Below, piece after piece: positions 1 to 7,989 of a DNA stretch of 64,000 bases. Position 1 is the stretch's first letter; each line of letters begins with the position of its first letter. The position numbers and the translations under genes were made by a program. The notes below the pieces were generated by a model that did no database searches, was not told the DNA's origin, and worked only from the letters and a program-made list of their open reading frames with translations. The DNA comes from Allobacillus halotolerans (lineage in GTDB: Bacteria > Bacillota > Bacilli > Bacillales > Alkalibacillaceae), in the NCBI RefSeq assembly GCF_028743495.1, contig NZ_CP117968.1. One strand, given 5' to 3'.

Positions 1-1
1 T

Positions 2-898
2 CTTGTTGGCTATAACTTCGTCGCAACAGTACTTCGTGCATTCGGTGATAGCAAAACACCGCTTTATTTTATTTTGGTCGGGGCATTGTTGAATGTTGTC
101 CTCGATCCCATTTTCATTAAAGTGTTAAACCTTGGTTTGGCTGGTGTGGCTTATGCGACGGTGATTGTATATATCGTTATTTTTCTCGTCAGCTTGTATT
201 ATGTAGGTCGAAAATATCAGACATTTAAGTTTCGATTTCAAAAGCCTCGTTGGGTGGAAGTGCGGACGATTTTACAATTAAGTATACCGTCAATTACCCA
301 AATGATTGTCATTCATGCGGGATCGAATGTCATTTTATCGATTGTGAACAGTTTTGGTGAATCGACGGTTGCTGGGTTCGGTGCGGCTCAACGGTTGAAT
401 CAACTGATTCTACTGCCAGCATCGGCTCTCGGAACAGCAGTCAATACGATGGCTGCTCAAAACATAGGGGCAAAACAATGGAATCGTGTTTTCAAAACGA
501 CAAAAGTTGGGTTGATCTATAATGCGATTTTGATGGCTCTCGTCACGATCACCTTTTACATTTGGGCAGAGCCGCTTGTCCGTTTGTTTATTCAAGAGGA
601 GGCTAGTGTCGCTTTCGGTACGTTATATGTTAAAACAATCGCATTCTTCTATCTATTTATCGGATTAAATTTTATTTTGAATGGTGTCGTCCGCGGTTCA
701 GGAGCAATGTTCCAAGTGTTGATGTTAAACATTATATCCCTATGGGTATTACGTGTTCCATTAACTTATTTCTTTTCATCCATTTATGGACAAATTGGGA
801 TCCCACTTGGAATGGGTTCGAGCTTCTTTCTTAGCTGTCTATTCTCAATTGCTTATTACAAATGGGGAAATTGGCGGGAAAAGGAATTGTTCCGCTAG
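2..898 (+). CDS. MATE family efflux transporter, C-terminal part (5' end outside window)
   Basis: The reading frame is open from base 2, so the gene starts upstream of the window; the ATG at 74 is internal. The visible 298 residues are very hydrophobic, with about seven membrane segments. The first residues read RAFGDSKTPL, a loop typical of MATE (multi antimicrobial extrusion) transporters, followed by NVVLDPIFI. MATE proteins exchange Na+ or H+ for cationic drugs or metabolites across the cytoplasmic membrane. A second, complete MATE gene lies at 46234, so the window carries two. The gene ends in a good terminator at 925-957. The family is clear; the substrate cannot be told from sequence. 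Confidence 0.88.
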   Translation, partial: LVGYNFVATVLRAFGDSKTPLYFILVGALLNVVLDPIFIKVLNLGLAGVAYATVIVYIVIFLVSLYYVGRKYQTFKFRFQKPRWVEVRTILQLSIPSITQMIVIHAGSNVILSIVNSFGESTVAGFGAAQRLNQLILLPASALGTAVNTMAAQNIGAKQWNRVFKTTKVGLIYNAILMALVTITFYIWAEPLVRLFIQEEASVAFGTLYVKTIAFFYLFIGLNFILNGVVRGSGAMFQVLMLNIISLWVLRVPLTYFFSSIYGQIGIPLGMGSSFFLSCLFSIAYYKWGNWREKELFR

Positions 899-924
899 TT
901 TGGTGAAGGCCGTTCGGATAGAAT

Positions 925-957
925 AACATCTCACTAATAAAAAGGTGAGATGTTTTT
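925..957 (+). terminator. Rho-independent terminator of MATE gene
   Basis: Stem AACATCTCAC (925-934) pairs with GTGAGATGTT (945-954), followed by a T run. Confidence 0.85.
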
Positions 958-1085
958 CCGTTTATCACTCTTTATAAAAATCAATTCAATTCCTTTGACC
1001 AACTCTGATCTGATTGACGCCTTCACCAAATTAGCTTTCACAAACGAACTCATTATAACTGATTGTGGCGTTGAGGGCTGGCGAG

Positions 1086-1862
1086 CCAACCGATTAGCAC
1101 GTGCAACCGCCCGACAAGCGCGAGCAACCGCCCGACAAGCGTGTGGAACCGCCCAACAAGCGTGTGGAGCCGCCCGACAAGCGCGTGGAACCGCCCGACA
1201 AACGCGTGCAGCCGCCCGACAAGCGCGTGGAACCGCCCGACAAGCGCGTGGAACCGCCCAACAAGCGTGTGGAACCGCCCGACAAACGCGTGGAGCCGCC
1301 CGACAAGCGCGAGCAACCGCCCGACAAACGTGCGCAACCGCCCGACAAACACGTGCAGCCGCTCGACAAGCGTGTGGAACCGCCCGACAAACGCGAGCAA
1401 CCGCCCGACAAGCGTGTGGAGCCGCTCGACAAACGTGTGGAACCGCCCGACAAGCGTGTGGAGCCGCTCGACAAGCGCGTGCCACCGCCCGACAAACGCG
1501 AGCAGCCGCCCGACAAGCGTGTGGAACCGCCCGACAAGCGTGTCGAACCGCCCGACAAGCGTGTGGAACCGCCCGACAAGCGTGTGCAGCCACCCGACAA
1601 ACGCGAGCAACCGCCCGACAAACGCGTCAAGCCGCCCGACAAACGCGAGCAACCGCCCGACAAGCGTGTGGAACCGCCCGACAAACGCGAGCAACCGCCC
1701 GACAAGCGCGAGCAACCGCCCGACAAGCGTGTGGAACCGCCCGACAAACGCGTGGAACCGCCCGACAAGCGTGTGGAACCGCCCGACAAGCGCGTGGAAC
1801 CGCCCGACAAACGTGTGCAACCGCCCGACGAACGTGCGAAACCGCCCGACGAAAACGTTTTA
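1086..1862. repeat. 21-bp tandem array, 37 units, GC-rich
   Basis: Thirty-six units start at 1107 and every 21 bp to 1842 without one indel, plus a degenerate unit at 1086. The conserved core is CCGCCCGACAA, followed by a variable half close to (A/G)CG(C/T)GTGGAA. Units differ by many substitutions but never in length. The array is much more GC-rich than its surroundings and has no stop codon in any of six frames, which creates long spurious heptad ORFs such as repeats of PPDKRVE. None of these has its own ribosome site and the frames exclude each other. It lies between the 3' ends of two convergent genes. Shorter arrays with the same period lie at 7994, 22975, 28837, 34753 and 62296. The 899-1892 gap holds nothing else besides the terminator. 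Confidence 0.95.
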
Positions 1863-1892
1863 GAAAAATTCCCTCCGTCAAGATTGAAAGTT

Positions 1893-2186
1893 TTACGGTT
1901 TGTAATTAATATTGATTGAAAAGAAAATCATCAAGATCAGATGAACCACAAGAAAAATTCCGATTCCTAATCCCCATATTGCATACAAACGACTTTTTTT
2001 ACTAAATAGGCCGACGATTCCCGAGAATACTGATGCCATTATAAAAAAGACGTATGGCGAGATTGATGTATTCATTTTCGTTAAATACTCAACATTGAAA
2101 TAGGCTAAACCGAGAAGTGCACTAATAATCGAAACCAACCCAGGTATACCAGCTACTTTCGATTTAATTTTCATCGCCAATTCCAT
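1893..2186 (-). CDS. small membrane protein in ECF sigma operon
   Basis: This 97-residue protein has about three hydrophobic segments (roughly residues 12-30, 43-60 and 70-92) and a basic N-terminus. I do not recognise the family. Its start overlaps the end of the anti-sigma gene by 16 bases, so it is probably translationally coupled and is the third gene of the sigma/anti-sigma operon. A role in the membrane part of that signalling unit is plausible but rests only on position. Confidence 0.7.
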   Translation of the reverse strand: MELAMKIKSKVAGIPGLVSIISALLGLAYFNVEYLTKMNTSISPYVFFIMASVFSGIVGLFSKKSRLYAIWGLGIGIFLVVHLILMIFFSININYKP

Positions 2187-3187
2187 AGTTTCACCTCGCC
2201 AACTTTAAGGCTTCTAACATACTCGTTGTCCTGAAGCTTTCGAATTTCAGATGCTGGTCCTGTAACAACAGCTCCATAAATATTTACACCATTTTCTTGA
2301 ATGTAATCAATGCGTTCATCAAGGGCTAATGTTTTAGCTCGGGCGATTTTCGTCGCTTGCTCTTCGTGGTTCTCTAAATGGTTTAAAATCTCTTTAAAAA
2401 CTTCGCTATTATCCTGCCTGTTATCAAAAGGCGTCCACGTTGGTGGATCTTTATAAATAGGGTATCCGATTGGTGTAACTGGCAGTCCTTCACTATCAAG
2501 GACTTTCTTTTCGACCCCTGTATCAACAGCTAACCATAAAAAATCGATATCTGGGTCGCGACCGGGGTTAATGTCACGAATGTCATCTGGTCTTATTGGA
2601 TTGCTGAAAGATATATAGGCTTCTACAACCGTTCCATCAGGGACGTTTTGAACAATTTCCCACTCTTTTTTGAATTCATAAGGTACATGGAGTGCTGGAT
2701 GGATAAAATAGCTAGGCTCATCTCTAGGCGGTATTTCTGGATGCGGTCGATCCAAAAAGAACGTTCGATTCGGGAAAGCGGGTTGATCCAACATATAATC
2801 GATGTCATATTCTCCCACTCGATATTCTTCTTTTCCAATCCGTTTATAAACATCAAAGTTCAAATCCATTGAAAAGAAATCGATCGTTTCTTCTAATTCC
2901 ATTCGTTTTACAAACATATTCGGCTCGGTCACTTCGATTACGTCACTAGCGACTTTGATTTGCGTGTTTGCCCGGCCGTCATGGCCACCGCTTCCATAAT
3001 AAAAATAGGTAAGCAGTGTTAAAGTGGGTACAATCATCAAAAGAACTGCCAAACTAATTAAAATGTTTGTCGTCAAAGCTTTATGGCGACTTTTTTTTAG
3101 TATTTTATTGGAATCAATATTTGTGTTTTCATCAAATTGCTTTTTTGATCGGTCAATCATCTTCCAATAATTTTGATCATCACTCAT
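2171..3187 (-). CDS. membrane anti-sigma factor (Sigma_reg_N / Sigma_reg_C type)
   Basis: The 338-residue protein has a short cytoplasmic N-terminus (about residues 1-35), one membrane segment (about 36-60, rich in I, L and V) and a large extracytoplasmic domain. This architecture and sequence style fit the Bacillus 'sigma factor regulator' family, where the N-terminus holds the ECF sigma factor at the membrane and the outer domain senses envelope stress. The start ATG overlaps the end of the sigma gene by 8 bases, the usual coupled arrangement. The signal sensed is unknown. Confidence 0.75.
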   Translation of the reverse strand: MSDDQNYWKMIDRSKKQFDENTNIDSNKILKKSRHKALTTNILISLAVLLMIVPTLTLLTYFYYGSGGHDGRANTQIKVASDVIEVTEPNMFVKRMELEETIDFFSMDLNFDVYKRIGKEEYRVGEYDIDYMLDQPAFPNRTFFLDRPHPEIPPRDEPSYFIHPALHVPYEFKKEWEIVQNVPDGTVVEAYISFSNPIRPDDIRDINPGRDPDIDFLWLAVDTGVEKKVLDSEGLPVTPIGYPIYKDPPTWTPFDNRQDNSEVFKEILNHLENHEEQATKIARAKTLALDERIDYIQENGVNIYGAVVTGPASEIRKLQDNEYVRSLKVGEVKLWNWR

Positions 3188-3683
3188 CTTGATTCCTCCG
3201 TTCGTTTAATTTACTCATCAATGCTTGCCTACCACGATACAAATTACTTTTAAATGAATTGATGTTTAGTTCCATAATTTGTGCACCTTCTTCATATGTA
3301 AGTTCGTGTAGATCACAAAGGATGACAGCGTGTTGGTGTTTCGGCCGCAGTTGATGGACCATTTCGATAAGTTGTTGGTACTCTTCATTTTGAAGTACTT
3401 GATCCTCGGGTGTCCAAGCACTGGACTCTTTGTCTTTTAATCGTTCGATCTCTTCATTAGGAATTTGTTTCTTATTTTTGCGCGTATCATCGATAAATGT
3501 ATGATAGGCAACTTTAAACAACCAAGCTTTGATGTTCGTAATATTTTGTTCAGGTAAGCTTAAGTAAGTCCGGTAAAATGTTTCTTGTACTAAATCTTCT
3601 GCAGTATGGTGATTTTTTGAAAGGGAGAATAAATAACGATATAGATCGTACATGTAGTTTTTGTATATATCGTCAATTTCCAT
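3180..3683 (-). CDS. ECF-family RNA polymerase sigma factor
   Basis: The 167-residue protein has sigma region 2 (about residues 10-75, with AEDLVQETFYRTY and the AWLFKVAYHTFIDDTRK stretch) and region 4 (about 105-160, ELTYEEGAQIMELN, a helix-turn-helix). There is no region 1 or 3, as expected for extracytoplasmic-function sigmas. The start is supported by an AAAGGGGG ribosome site on the minus strand just upstream of 3683. It is the first gene of a three-gene overlapping operon with its anti-sigma factor. An ECF-like promoter upstream suggests autoregulation. Confidence 0.9.
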   Translation of the reverse strand: MEIDDIYKNYMYDLYRYLFSLSKNHHTAEDLVQETFYRTYLSLPEQNITNIKAWLFKVAYHTFIDDTRKNKKQIPNEEIERLKDKESSAWTPEDQVLQNEEYQQLIEMVHQLRPKHQHAVILCDLHELTYEEGAQIMELNINSFKSNLYRGRQALMSKLNERRNQDE

Positions 3684-3707
3684 TTATGATCCCCCTTTCA
3701 CTCAAAC

Positions 3708-3734
3708 AACGGATGAGCCGCACAAAAAGTTGCA
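3708..3734 (-). promoter_or_regulatory. possible autoregulated ECF promoter
   Basis: On the minus strand TGCAAC (3729-3734) is followed after 17 bases by CGTT (3708-3711), upstream of the sigma gene. An AAC-containing -35 and a CGT-type -10 are typical of ECF promoters. The short length of such motifs makes this tentative. Confidence 0.4.
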
Positions 3735-3771
3735 CGTTTACTGACATTTTATCATGGTTACAATTTTTTGT

Positions 3772-3800
3772 TTGACATTATACCGTTAGGGGTATATGAT
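3772..3800 (+). promoter_or_regulatory. SigA promoter with embedded CstR operator (site 1)
   Basis: TTGACA (3772-3777), a 17-bp spacer and TATGAT (3795-3800) make a near-consensus promoter. The spacer holds ATACCGTTAGGGGTAT (3780-3795), an inverted repeat with a G tract and AT flanks of the kind bound by CsoR/CstR repressors. A bound tetramer would block polymerase, so cstR is probably autorepressed. Confidence 0.85.
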
Positions 3801-3866
3801 GTAAATATATCGGTTGAAATAACACATGATAAACTTGGGATTAATTAGTAGAGGGGGGAAGATGCA

Positions 3867-4127
3867 ATGGAATACGATGATAAAATAAAGAATCGCATTA
3901 AACGATTGGAAGGCCAGCTAAGAGGCGCACTTCGAATGATGGAAGAAGGCTCGGATTGTCAAGATGTCATTACGCAGCTTTCCGCAAGTCGAACGGCGAT
4001 TGACCGAGCAATTGGTGTAATCGTCAGCGAAAATTTAATTGAATGTGTGCGTGAAGCAGAAGAAAACGGCGAGAACACAGATGATAAAGTTAAGGAAGCT
4101 GTGAATTTATTGGTAAAAAGTCGATAA
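3867..4127 (+). CDS. cstR: CstR-type persulfide-sensing repressor
   Basis: The 86-residue helical protein has the CsoR/RcnR fold, beginning RIKRLEGQLRG. The two cysteines are at positions 31 and 60, the same numbering as in Staphylococcus CstR. The His ligand that copper-sensing CsoR carries four residues before its second Cys is Asn here. This makes a copper sensor unlikely and a persulfide sensor likely: reactive sulfur cross-links C31 to C60' and releases DNA. The ATG follows a GAGGGGGG ribosome site. The gene heads a sulfur cluster containing four matching operators, including one in its own promoter. Confidence 0.9.
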   Translation: MEYDDKIKNRIKRLEGQLRGALRMMEEGSDCQDVITQLSASRTAIDRAIGVIVSENLIECVREAEENGENTDDKVKEAVNLLVKSR

Positions 4128-4148
4128 GTAAAAAAATAAATTTACTTG

Positions 4149-4191
4149 TTGACAATCATTCTTTTATTTTATAATATACCCCATAGGGTAT
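4149..4191 (+). promoter_or_regulatory. SigA promoter and CstR operator (site 2)
   Basis: TTGACA (4149-4154), 17 bp, TAATAT (4172-4177). The palindrome ATACCCCATAGGGTAT (4176-4191) overlaps the -10 and the expected start site. It is the most symmetrical of the four operators and controls the tusA-like gene at 4229. Confidence 0.88.
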
Positions 4192-4228
4192 TAAAATATA
4201 AAAAACAATTAACAGGAGGAATTTTATA

Positions 4229-4456
4229 ATGAATATTGAGAAGACATTAGACGCTAAAGGACTTGCATGCCCAATGCCAGTTGTAAGAACAAAGAAAACG
4301 ATTGATGACATTGAAAGTGGTCAAATTCTCGAAGTGGTAACAACTGATGCAGGATCTAAGAGTGATATTACCGCATGGGCAAAGTCTTCTGGACATGAGC
4401 TCGTTGATCTAAAAGAAGAAGACGGCGTATTCTATTTCTATATTAAAAAAGCATAA
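4229..4456 (+). CDS. TusA-family sulfurtransferase (sulfur carrier)
   Basis: The 75-residue protein has the TusA signature CPMP, with the sulfur-carrying Cys at residue 14 (GLACPMPVV). Length and the following beta-alpha-beta pattern fit single-domain TusA. Such proteins pass persulfide sulfur between rhodaneses, DsrE proteins and acceptors in the cytoplasm. The start has an AGGAGG site. It is the first gene after operator 2, and a second TusA domain occurs fused to a rhodanese at 5370. It is probably part of a sulfane-sulfur relay rather than the tRNA thiolation TusA of enterics. Confidence 0.9.
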   Translation: MNIEKTLDAKGLACPMPVVRTKKTIDDIESGQILEVVTTDAGSKSDITAWAKSSGHELVDLKEEDGVFYFYIKKA

Positions 4457-4474
4457 ATTTTTTTAGATGATAAT

Positions 4475-4490
4475 ATACCTGTACGGGTAT
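4475..4490 (+). promoter_or_regulatory. CstR operator (site 3)
   Basis: ATACCTGTACGGGTAT is an inverted repeat matching the other sites. A TAATAT -10-like box overlaps its left end (4471-4476), but no convincing -35 was found. It lies 66 bp before the DsrE-like gene. Confidence 0.75.
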
Positions 4491-4556
4491 GTGTATGAGG
4501 GGGAGCGAAATACAACTTTCGTTCTCTCTTCAAATAACCATTTAGGAGGAAGTAAA

Positions 4557-5036
4557 ATGTCCGAAAGAAAAAAGACGAATATCATCTTGTTTAGTGGTGA
4601 TTACGATAAAGTGATGGCTGCCTATATTATTGCGAATGGTGCGGCAGCATACGATCATGATGTGACAATTTTTCACACGTTTTGGGGATTAAATACGTTG
4701 CGTAAAGATGAGAAATTACAACCGAAGAAATCATTTATGGAGAAAATGTTTGCAAAAATGATGCCTCGTGGGGCAGAAAATATGCCATTATCAAAAATGC
4801 AATTTCTAGGAATGGGTCCTAAGATGATCAAAAAAGTGATGAAGAAGCACAATGCTATGCCTGTTTCTGATTTAGTCGACTTGGCTAAAGAGCAGGATAT
4901 TAAGTTGCTTGCTTGTACGATGACAATGGACCTTTTAGGTTTGAAAAAAGAAGAATTAATGGATGACATCGAATACGGTGGTGTCGCAGCTTATATCGCT
5001 GACGGTGAAGATGGCGCCATTAATTTATTCATTTAA
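4557..5036 (+). CDS. DsrE/DsrF/DrsH-like sulfur relay protein
   Basis: The 159-residue protein begins TNIILFSGDYDKVMAAYIIANGAAA, the Rossmann-like start of DsrE-superfamily proteins, and carries a conserved Cys in LLACTMTMDLLG near residue 120. DsrE-like proteins form oligomers that hold and transfer persulfide sulfur, usually with TusA and rhodanese partners, all encoded here. The frame is open from 4467, but the ATG at 4557 has an AGGAGG site and lies downstream of operator 3, so it is the true start. The linker around residues 45-95 is rich in Lys and Met, as usual for the larger DsrE-like type. Confidence 0.87.
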   Translation: MSERKKTNIILFSGDYDKVMAAYIIANGAAAYDHDVTIFHTFWGLNTLRKDEKLQPKKSFMEKMFAKMMPRGAENMPLSKMQFLGMGPKMIKKVMKKHNAMPVSDLVDLAKEQDIKLLACTMTMDLLGLKKEELMDDIEYGGVAAYIADGEDGAINLFI

Positions 5037-5054
5037 TAGTTGGAGGAATTTCGA

Positions 5055-5351
5055 ATGAAAACAATTGATGCAAAGACAGTACAAGAAAAATTAGAAAATG
5101 GTGAGCAATTGAATCTAATTGATGTCCGTGAAGCGGAAGAAGTAGCTGCTGGGAAAATCCCTGGCGCGCTACACATGCCACTTGGTTTAGTTGAATTTCG
5201 CGAGCATGAATTAGATAAAAATGCAGCATATATTATGGTATGCCGCTCTGGTGGGCGTAGTGGCCAAGCGACGCAGTACCTTGAATCGAAAGGTTTTAAC
5301 GTCACCAATATGACTGGCGGTATGTTGGATTGGCAAGGTCCAGTCGAATAA
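5055..5351 (+). CDS. single-domain rhodanese
   Basis: The 98-residue protein is one rhodanese domain with the active-site loop CRSGGRS (Cys63) and the LIDVREAEE motif near residue 22. Single-domain rhodaneses move sulfane sulfur from persulfides to acceptors such as thiols or sulfite. An in-frame TTG at 5040 exists, but GGAGG at 5042-5046 places the start at ATG 5055. The gene sits 18 bp after the DsrE-like gene and 18 bp before the TusA-rhodanese fusion, so these are one transcript. Confidence 0.92.
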   Translation: MKTIDAKTVQEKLENGEQLNLIDVREAEEVAAGKIPGALHMPLGLVEFREHELDKNAAYIMVCRSGGRSGQATQYLESKGFNVTNMTGGMLDWQGPVE

Positions 5352-5369
5352 CAATTGGAGGGATTTGTA

Positions 5370-5942
5370 ATGACAGAAATTAAAGCAGATCACGTTTTAG
5401 ATAGTAAAGGAATGGCTTGTCCGATGCCTGTTGTAAAAACGCGTAAGGAAATCGATCAGTTAGAGCCAGGAAAAGTATTATTAGTCGAAGCGACCGACCC
5501 TGGGTCCAAAGCAGATTTGAAAGCATGGTCTGAGCGTGGCGGACACCAATATTTAGGGGTTGTTGAAGAGGATGATGTCATTAAACATTATATCCGTAAA
5601 GCTTCATCAGACGAAGTGAGCGAAGAAACGACTCATGAAAATAAAGTGAATAATGAACAATTGAAACAGAAGTTGACAGCAGAAAACGTTACGTTAGTTG
5701 ATGTGCGCGAACCGGCAGAATATGCTTTTGGTCACATTCCGACTGCTGTATCGATTCCATTTGGCGAATTGGAAGCTCGTTTGAACGAGATTGAAAAGGA
5801 CCAAGAAGTTTATGTAGTATGTCGAACAGGAAGCCGTAGTGATTTAGCTGCACAGTTATTGACCGAAAAAGGATTTGAGAACGTCTATAATGTTGTGCCA
5901 GGTATGAGTACTTGGGACGGCGACGTCGAACGTAGTGGATAA
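5370..5942 (+). CDS. TusA-rhodanese fusion protein
   Basis: The 190-residue protein has an N-terminal TusA domain (about 1-75, CPMP with Cys17), an acidic linker (about 78-92) and a C-terminal rhodanese domain (about 93-188, VVCRTGSRSD with Cys151). Fusion puts donor and carrier in one chain, which supports direct sulfur hand-off between the two cysteines. The start ATG 5370 has a TTGGAGGG site; the in-frame TTG at 5355 lies before it. It ends the first sulfur transcript, followed by a weak hairpin and operator 4. Confidence 0.92.
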   Translation: MTEIKADHVLDSKGMACPMPVVKTRKEIDQLEPGKVLLVEATDPGSKADLKAWSERGGHQYLGVVEEDDVIKHYIRKASSDEVSEETTHENKVNNEQLKQKLTAENVTLVDVREPAEYAFGHIPTAVSIPFGELEARLNEIEKDQEVYVVCRTGSRSDLAAQLLTEKGFENVYNVVPGMSTWDGDVERSG

Positions 5943-5945
5943 TCA

Positions 5946-5966
5946 ACTCGTCTAAGGACGGGTTTT
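5946..5966 (+). terminator. weak hairpin, possible terminator
   Basis: ACTCGTC (5946-5952) pairs with GACGGGT (5957-5963, one G-U), then TTTT. Short and weak. Confidence 0.45.
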
Positions 5967-5982
5967 CATTATACAAATTTAT

Positions 5983-5998
5983 ATACCTTAGGGGGTAA
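5983..5998 (+). promoter_or_regulatory. CstR operator (site 4)
   Basis: ATACCTTAGGGGGTAA resembles the other three sites but is less symmetrical. It lies directly before the persulfide dioxygenase gene, and its G tract doubles as that gene's ribosome site, so repression could act on both transcription and translation. Confidence 0.7.
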
Positions 5999-6004
5999 TT
6001 TGGA

Positions 6005-7135
6005 ATGTCTATTCAAACAATGAATGTAAAAGAAGTAGCGAAAAAAGTTTTAAATAAAGATCAATTGTTTATTCTAGACGTCAGAAACGAAGATGATTTT
6101 AACGATTGGAAAATTGAAGGCGAACAATTTAGCTATGTAAATACACCATATTTCGATTTAATTGACGGTATTGACCCGATCAAAGACCAATTGCCAACAG
6201 ATCAAGACATTTTAATTGTCTGTGCAAAAGGTGGTTCTTCTGAGTTTGTTGGTGAAATGCTAGTTGAAGAAGGTTATGAAAATGTTTACTCACTAGAAGG
6301 CGGCATGAAAGCTTGGAGTGAACATTTAGAGCCTATTAAAGTTGCTGACTTAACTGATGGTGGCGAGCTATATCAATTTGTTCGTTTAGGTAAAGGTTGC
6401 TTATCTTATATGATTATTTCTGGAGATGAAGCGGCAACGATTGATGCAGTACGGATGACGGATGTGTTTGTTGATTTCGCAAAAGAAAAAGGCGCCAAAA
6501 TCACACATGCGTTAGACACGCACTTGCACGCAGATCATATTTCTGGTGGCCGTCGCTTAGCCGAGAAAACAGGAGCAACGTATTGGTTACCACCAAAAGA
6601 CGCAACAGAAGTTCAATATGAATACAAGCCATTAAACGATCAGGATGTCATTCAAGTTGGTTCATCAAATATTGATGTTCATGCCCTATACTCACCAGGG
6701 CATACAATTGGGTCTACTTCGTTTATTGTAGACGATCAATATCTATTGTCCGGCGATATCTTGTTTGTGAATTCCATCGGTCGTCCAGACTTGGCAGGTA
6801 AGGCAGAGGACTGGGTAGGAGATTTACGTGAAACACTGTACAGTAGATATAAAGAAGTATCTTCTGAACTTTATGTTTTACCAGCTCACTTCATGACGAA
6901 TGATGAGTTGAATGAAGATGGCTCAGTTGGTGAGAAGCTAGGAACTTTATATGAAAAGAACCACGGATTAAACGTTGAGGATGAGAGTGAATTCCGCAGC
7001 ATGGTAACAGAAAACTTACCACCACAACCAAATTCACACCAAGAAATTCGCGAAACGAACATGGGTAAAATTTCACCAGATCACGATAGACAACGTGAAA
7101 TGGAAATTGGACCAAACCGTTGTGCGATCCAGTAA
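6005..7135 (+). CDS. rhodanese-persulfide dioxygenase fusion (CstB-like)
   Basis: The 376-residue protein starts with a rhodanese domain (about 1-112, active-site loop CAKGGSS, Cys73) followed by a metallo-beta-lactamase domain. The latter shows the metal ligands HLHADH (His173, His175, Asp177, His178), His233 in GHTIGS and Asp251 in SGDILF, as in ETHE1/persulfide dioxygenases. These iron enzymes oxidise glutathione, bacillithiol or CoA persulfides to sulfite; the rhodanese can make thiosulfate from it. In Staphylococcus CstB the rhodanese is C-terminal, whereas here it is N-terminal. Context with CstR and a TauE exporter makes the detoxification role strong. Confidence 0.88.
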   Translation: MSIQTMNVKEVAKKVLNKDQLFILDVRNEDDFNDWKIEGEQFSYVNTPYFDLIDGIDPIKDQLPTDQDILIVCAKGGSSEFVGEMLVEEGYENVYSLEGGMKAWSEHLEPIKVADLTDGGELYQFVRLGKGCLSYMIISGDEAATIDAVRMTDVFVDFAKEKGAKITHALDTHLHADHISGGRRLAEKTGATYWLPPKDATEVQYEYKPLNDQDVIQVGSSNIDVHALYSPGHTIGSTSFIVDDQYLLSGDILFVNSIGRPDLAGKAEDWVGDLRETLYSRYKEVSSELYVLPAHFMTNDELNEDGSVGEKLGTLYEKNHGLNVEDESEFRSMVTENLPPQPNSHQEIRETNMGKISPDHDRQREMEIGPNRCAIQ

Positions 7136-7149
7136 ATGAATAAAGGAGT

Positions 7150-7182
7150 GGAAGGATTGAGGCTCGTCCTTAATCCTTCCTT
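7150..7182 (+). terminator. long hairpin between cstB-like and tauE genes
   Basis: A 13-bp stem runs from GGAAGGATT at 7150 to AATCCTTCC ending at 7180, followed only by TTCTTA. It may be a partial terminator or attenuator that lowers exporter expression. Confidence 0.55.
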
Positions 7183-7205
7183 CTTATGAAGTGGGGGAGA
7201 TTTCA

Positions 7206-7988
7206 TTGGAATATAGTATTTTGTTTCTATTACTGATTTTTATCATTGGCTTTGTCGGTTCATTCATTTCTGGTATGGTCGGAATCGGCGGCTCCATTAT
7301 TAAGTATCCGATGCTTTTATATATACCATCAATATTAGGGTTTGCAGCTTTTACAGCACATGAAGTGTCTGGCATCAGCGCCATTCAAGTATTCTTTGCG
7401 ACCATTGGCGGTGTCTGGGCCTACCGTAAAGGTGGATATTTAAATAAACAACTTATTATTTACATGGGTGCCAGCATATTGATCGGTAGCTTTATCGGTG
7501 GTTTTGGTTCTCGTTTCCTTTCAGAGGGATCCGTTAACTTTGTCTATGCCATCCTTGCGACCATCGCAGTCGTGATGATGTTTTTGCCGAAAAAAGGATT
7601 GGATGATCAATCGTTCGATGAAGTAACGTTCAACAAAATGTTAGCATCTAGTCTAGCATTGGCAGTTGGTATTGGAGCCGGAATAGTTGGTGCAGCCGGA
7701 GCATTTATTTTAGTGCCGATTATGTTAATCGTCCTGAAAATTCCTACACGAATGACAATCGCATCATCTTTAGCGATTACATTTATATCATCGATCGGTT
7801 CGACAGCAGGTAAATTAATGACCGGTCAAATTCTTTTCGTTCCTTCTGCAGTCATGATTGTTGCTAGCTTAATCGCAGCTCCAATCGGTGCGATGATGGG
7901 TAAGAAAATGGATACAAAAATCTTACAGTGGATTTTATCTGTATTGATTTTTGCTTCAGCGATTAAAATATGGTTGGAATTTATTTAA
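7206..7988 (+). CDS. TauE/SafE-family sulfite exporter
   Basis: The 260-residue protein has about eight membrane segments and the two half-repeats typical of TauE/SafE (PF01925), each with a G-rich loop (SGMVGIGGSIIKYP near residue 22 and GAGIVGAAGAFILVP near 160). Members export sulfite, sulfoacetate or other organosulfur anions. Here sulfite made by the persulfide dioxygenase is the likely cargo. The GTG at 7191 overlaps the GGGGGAGA ribosome site, so TTG 7206 is the better start. Confidence 0.85.
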   Translation: MEYSILFLLLIFIIGFVGSFISGMVGIGGSIIKYPMLLYIPSILGFAAFTAHEVSGISAIQVFFATIGGVWAYRKGGYLNKQLIIYMGASILIGSFIGGFGSRFLSEGSVNFVYAILATIAVVMMFLPKKGLDDQSFDEVTFNKMLASSLALAVGIGAGIVGAAGAFILVPIMLIVLKIPTRMTIASSLAITFISSIGSTAGKLMTGQILFVPSAVMIVASLIAAPIGAMMGKKMDTKILQWILSVLIFASAIKIWLEFI

Positions 7989-7989
7989 T

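Noticed and set aside
950..1919. Long ORFs (up to 319 codons) on both strands of the first array, including PPDKRVE repeats
   Set aside because: They exist in all frames because the 21-bp repeat lacks stops; none has a ribosome site.
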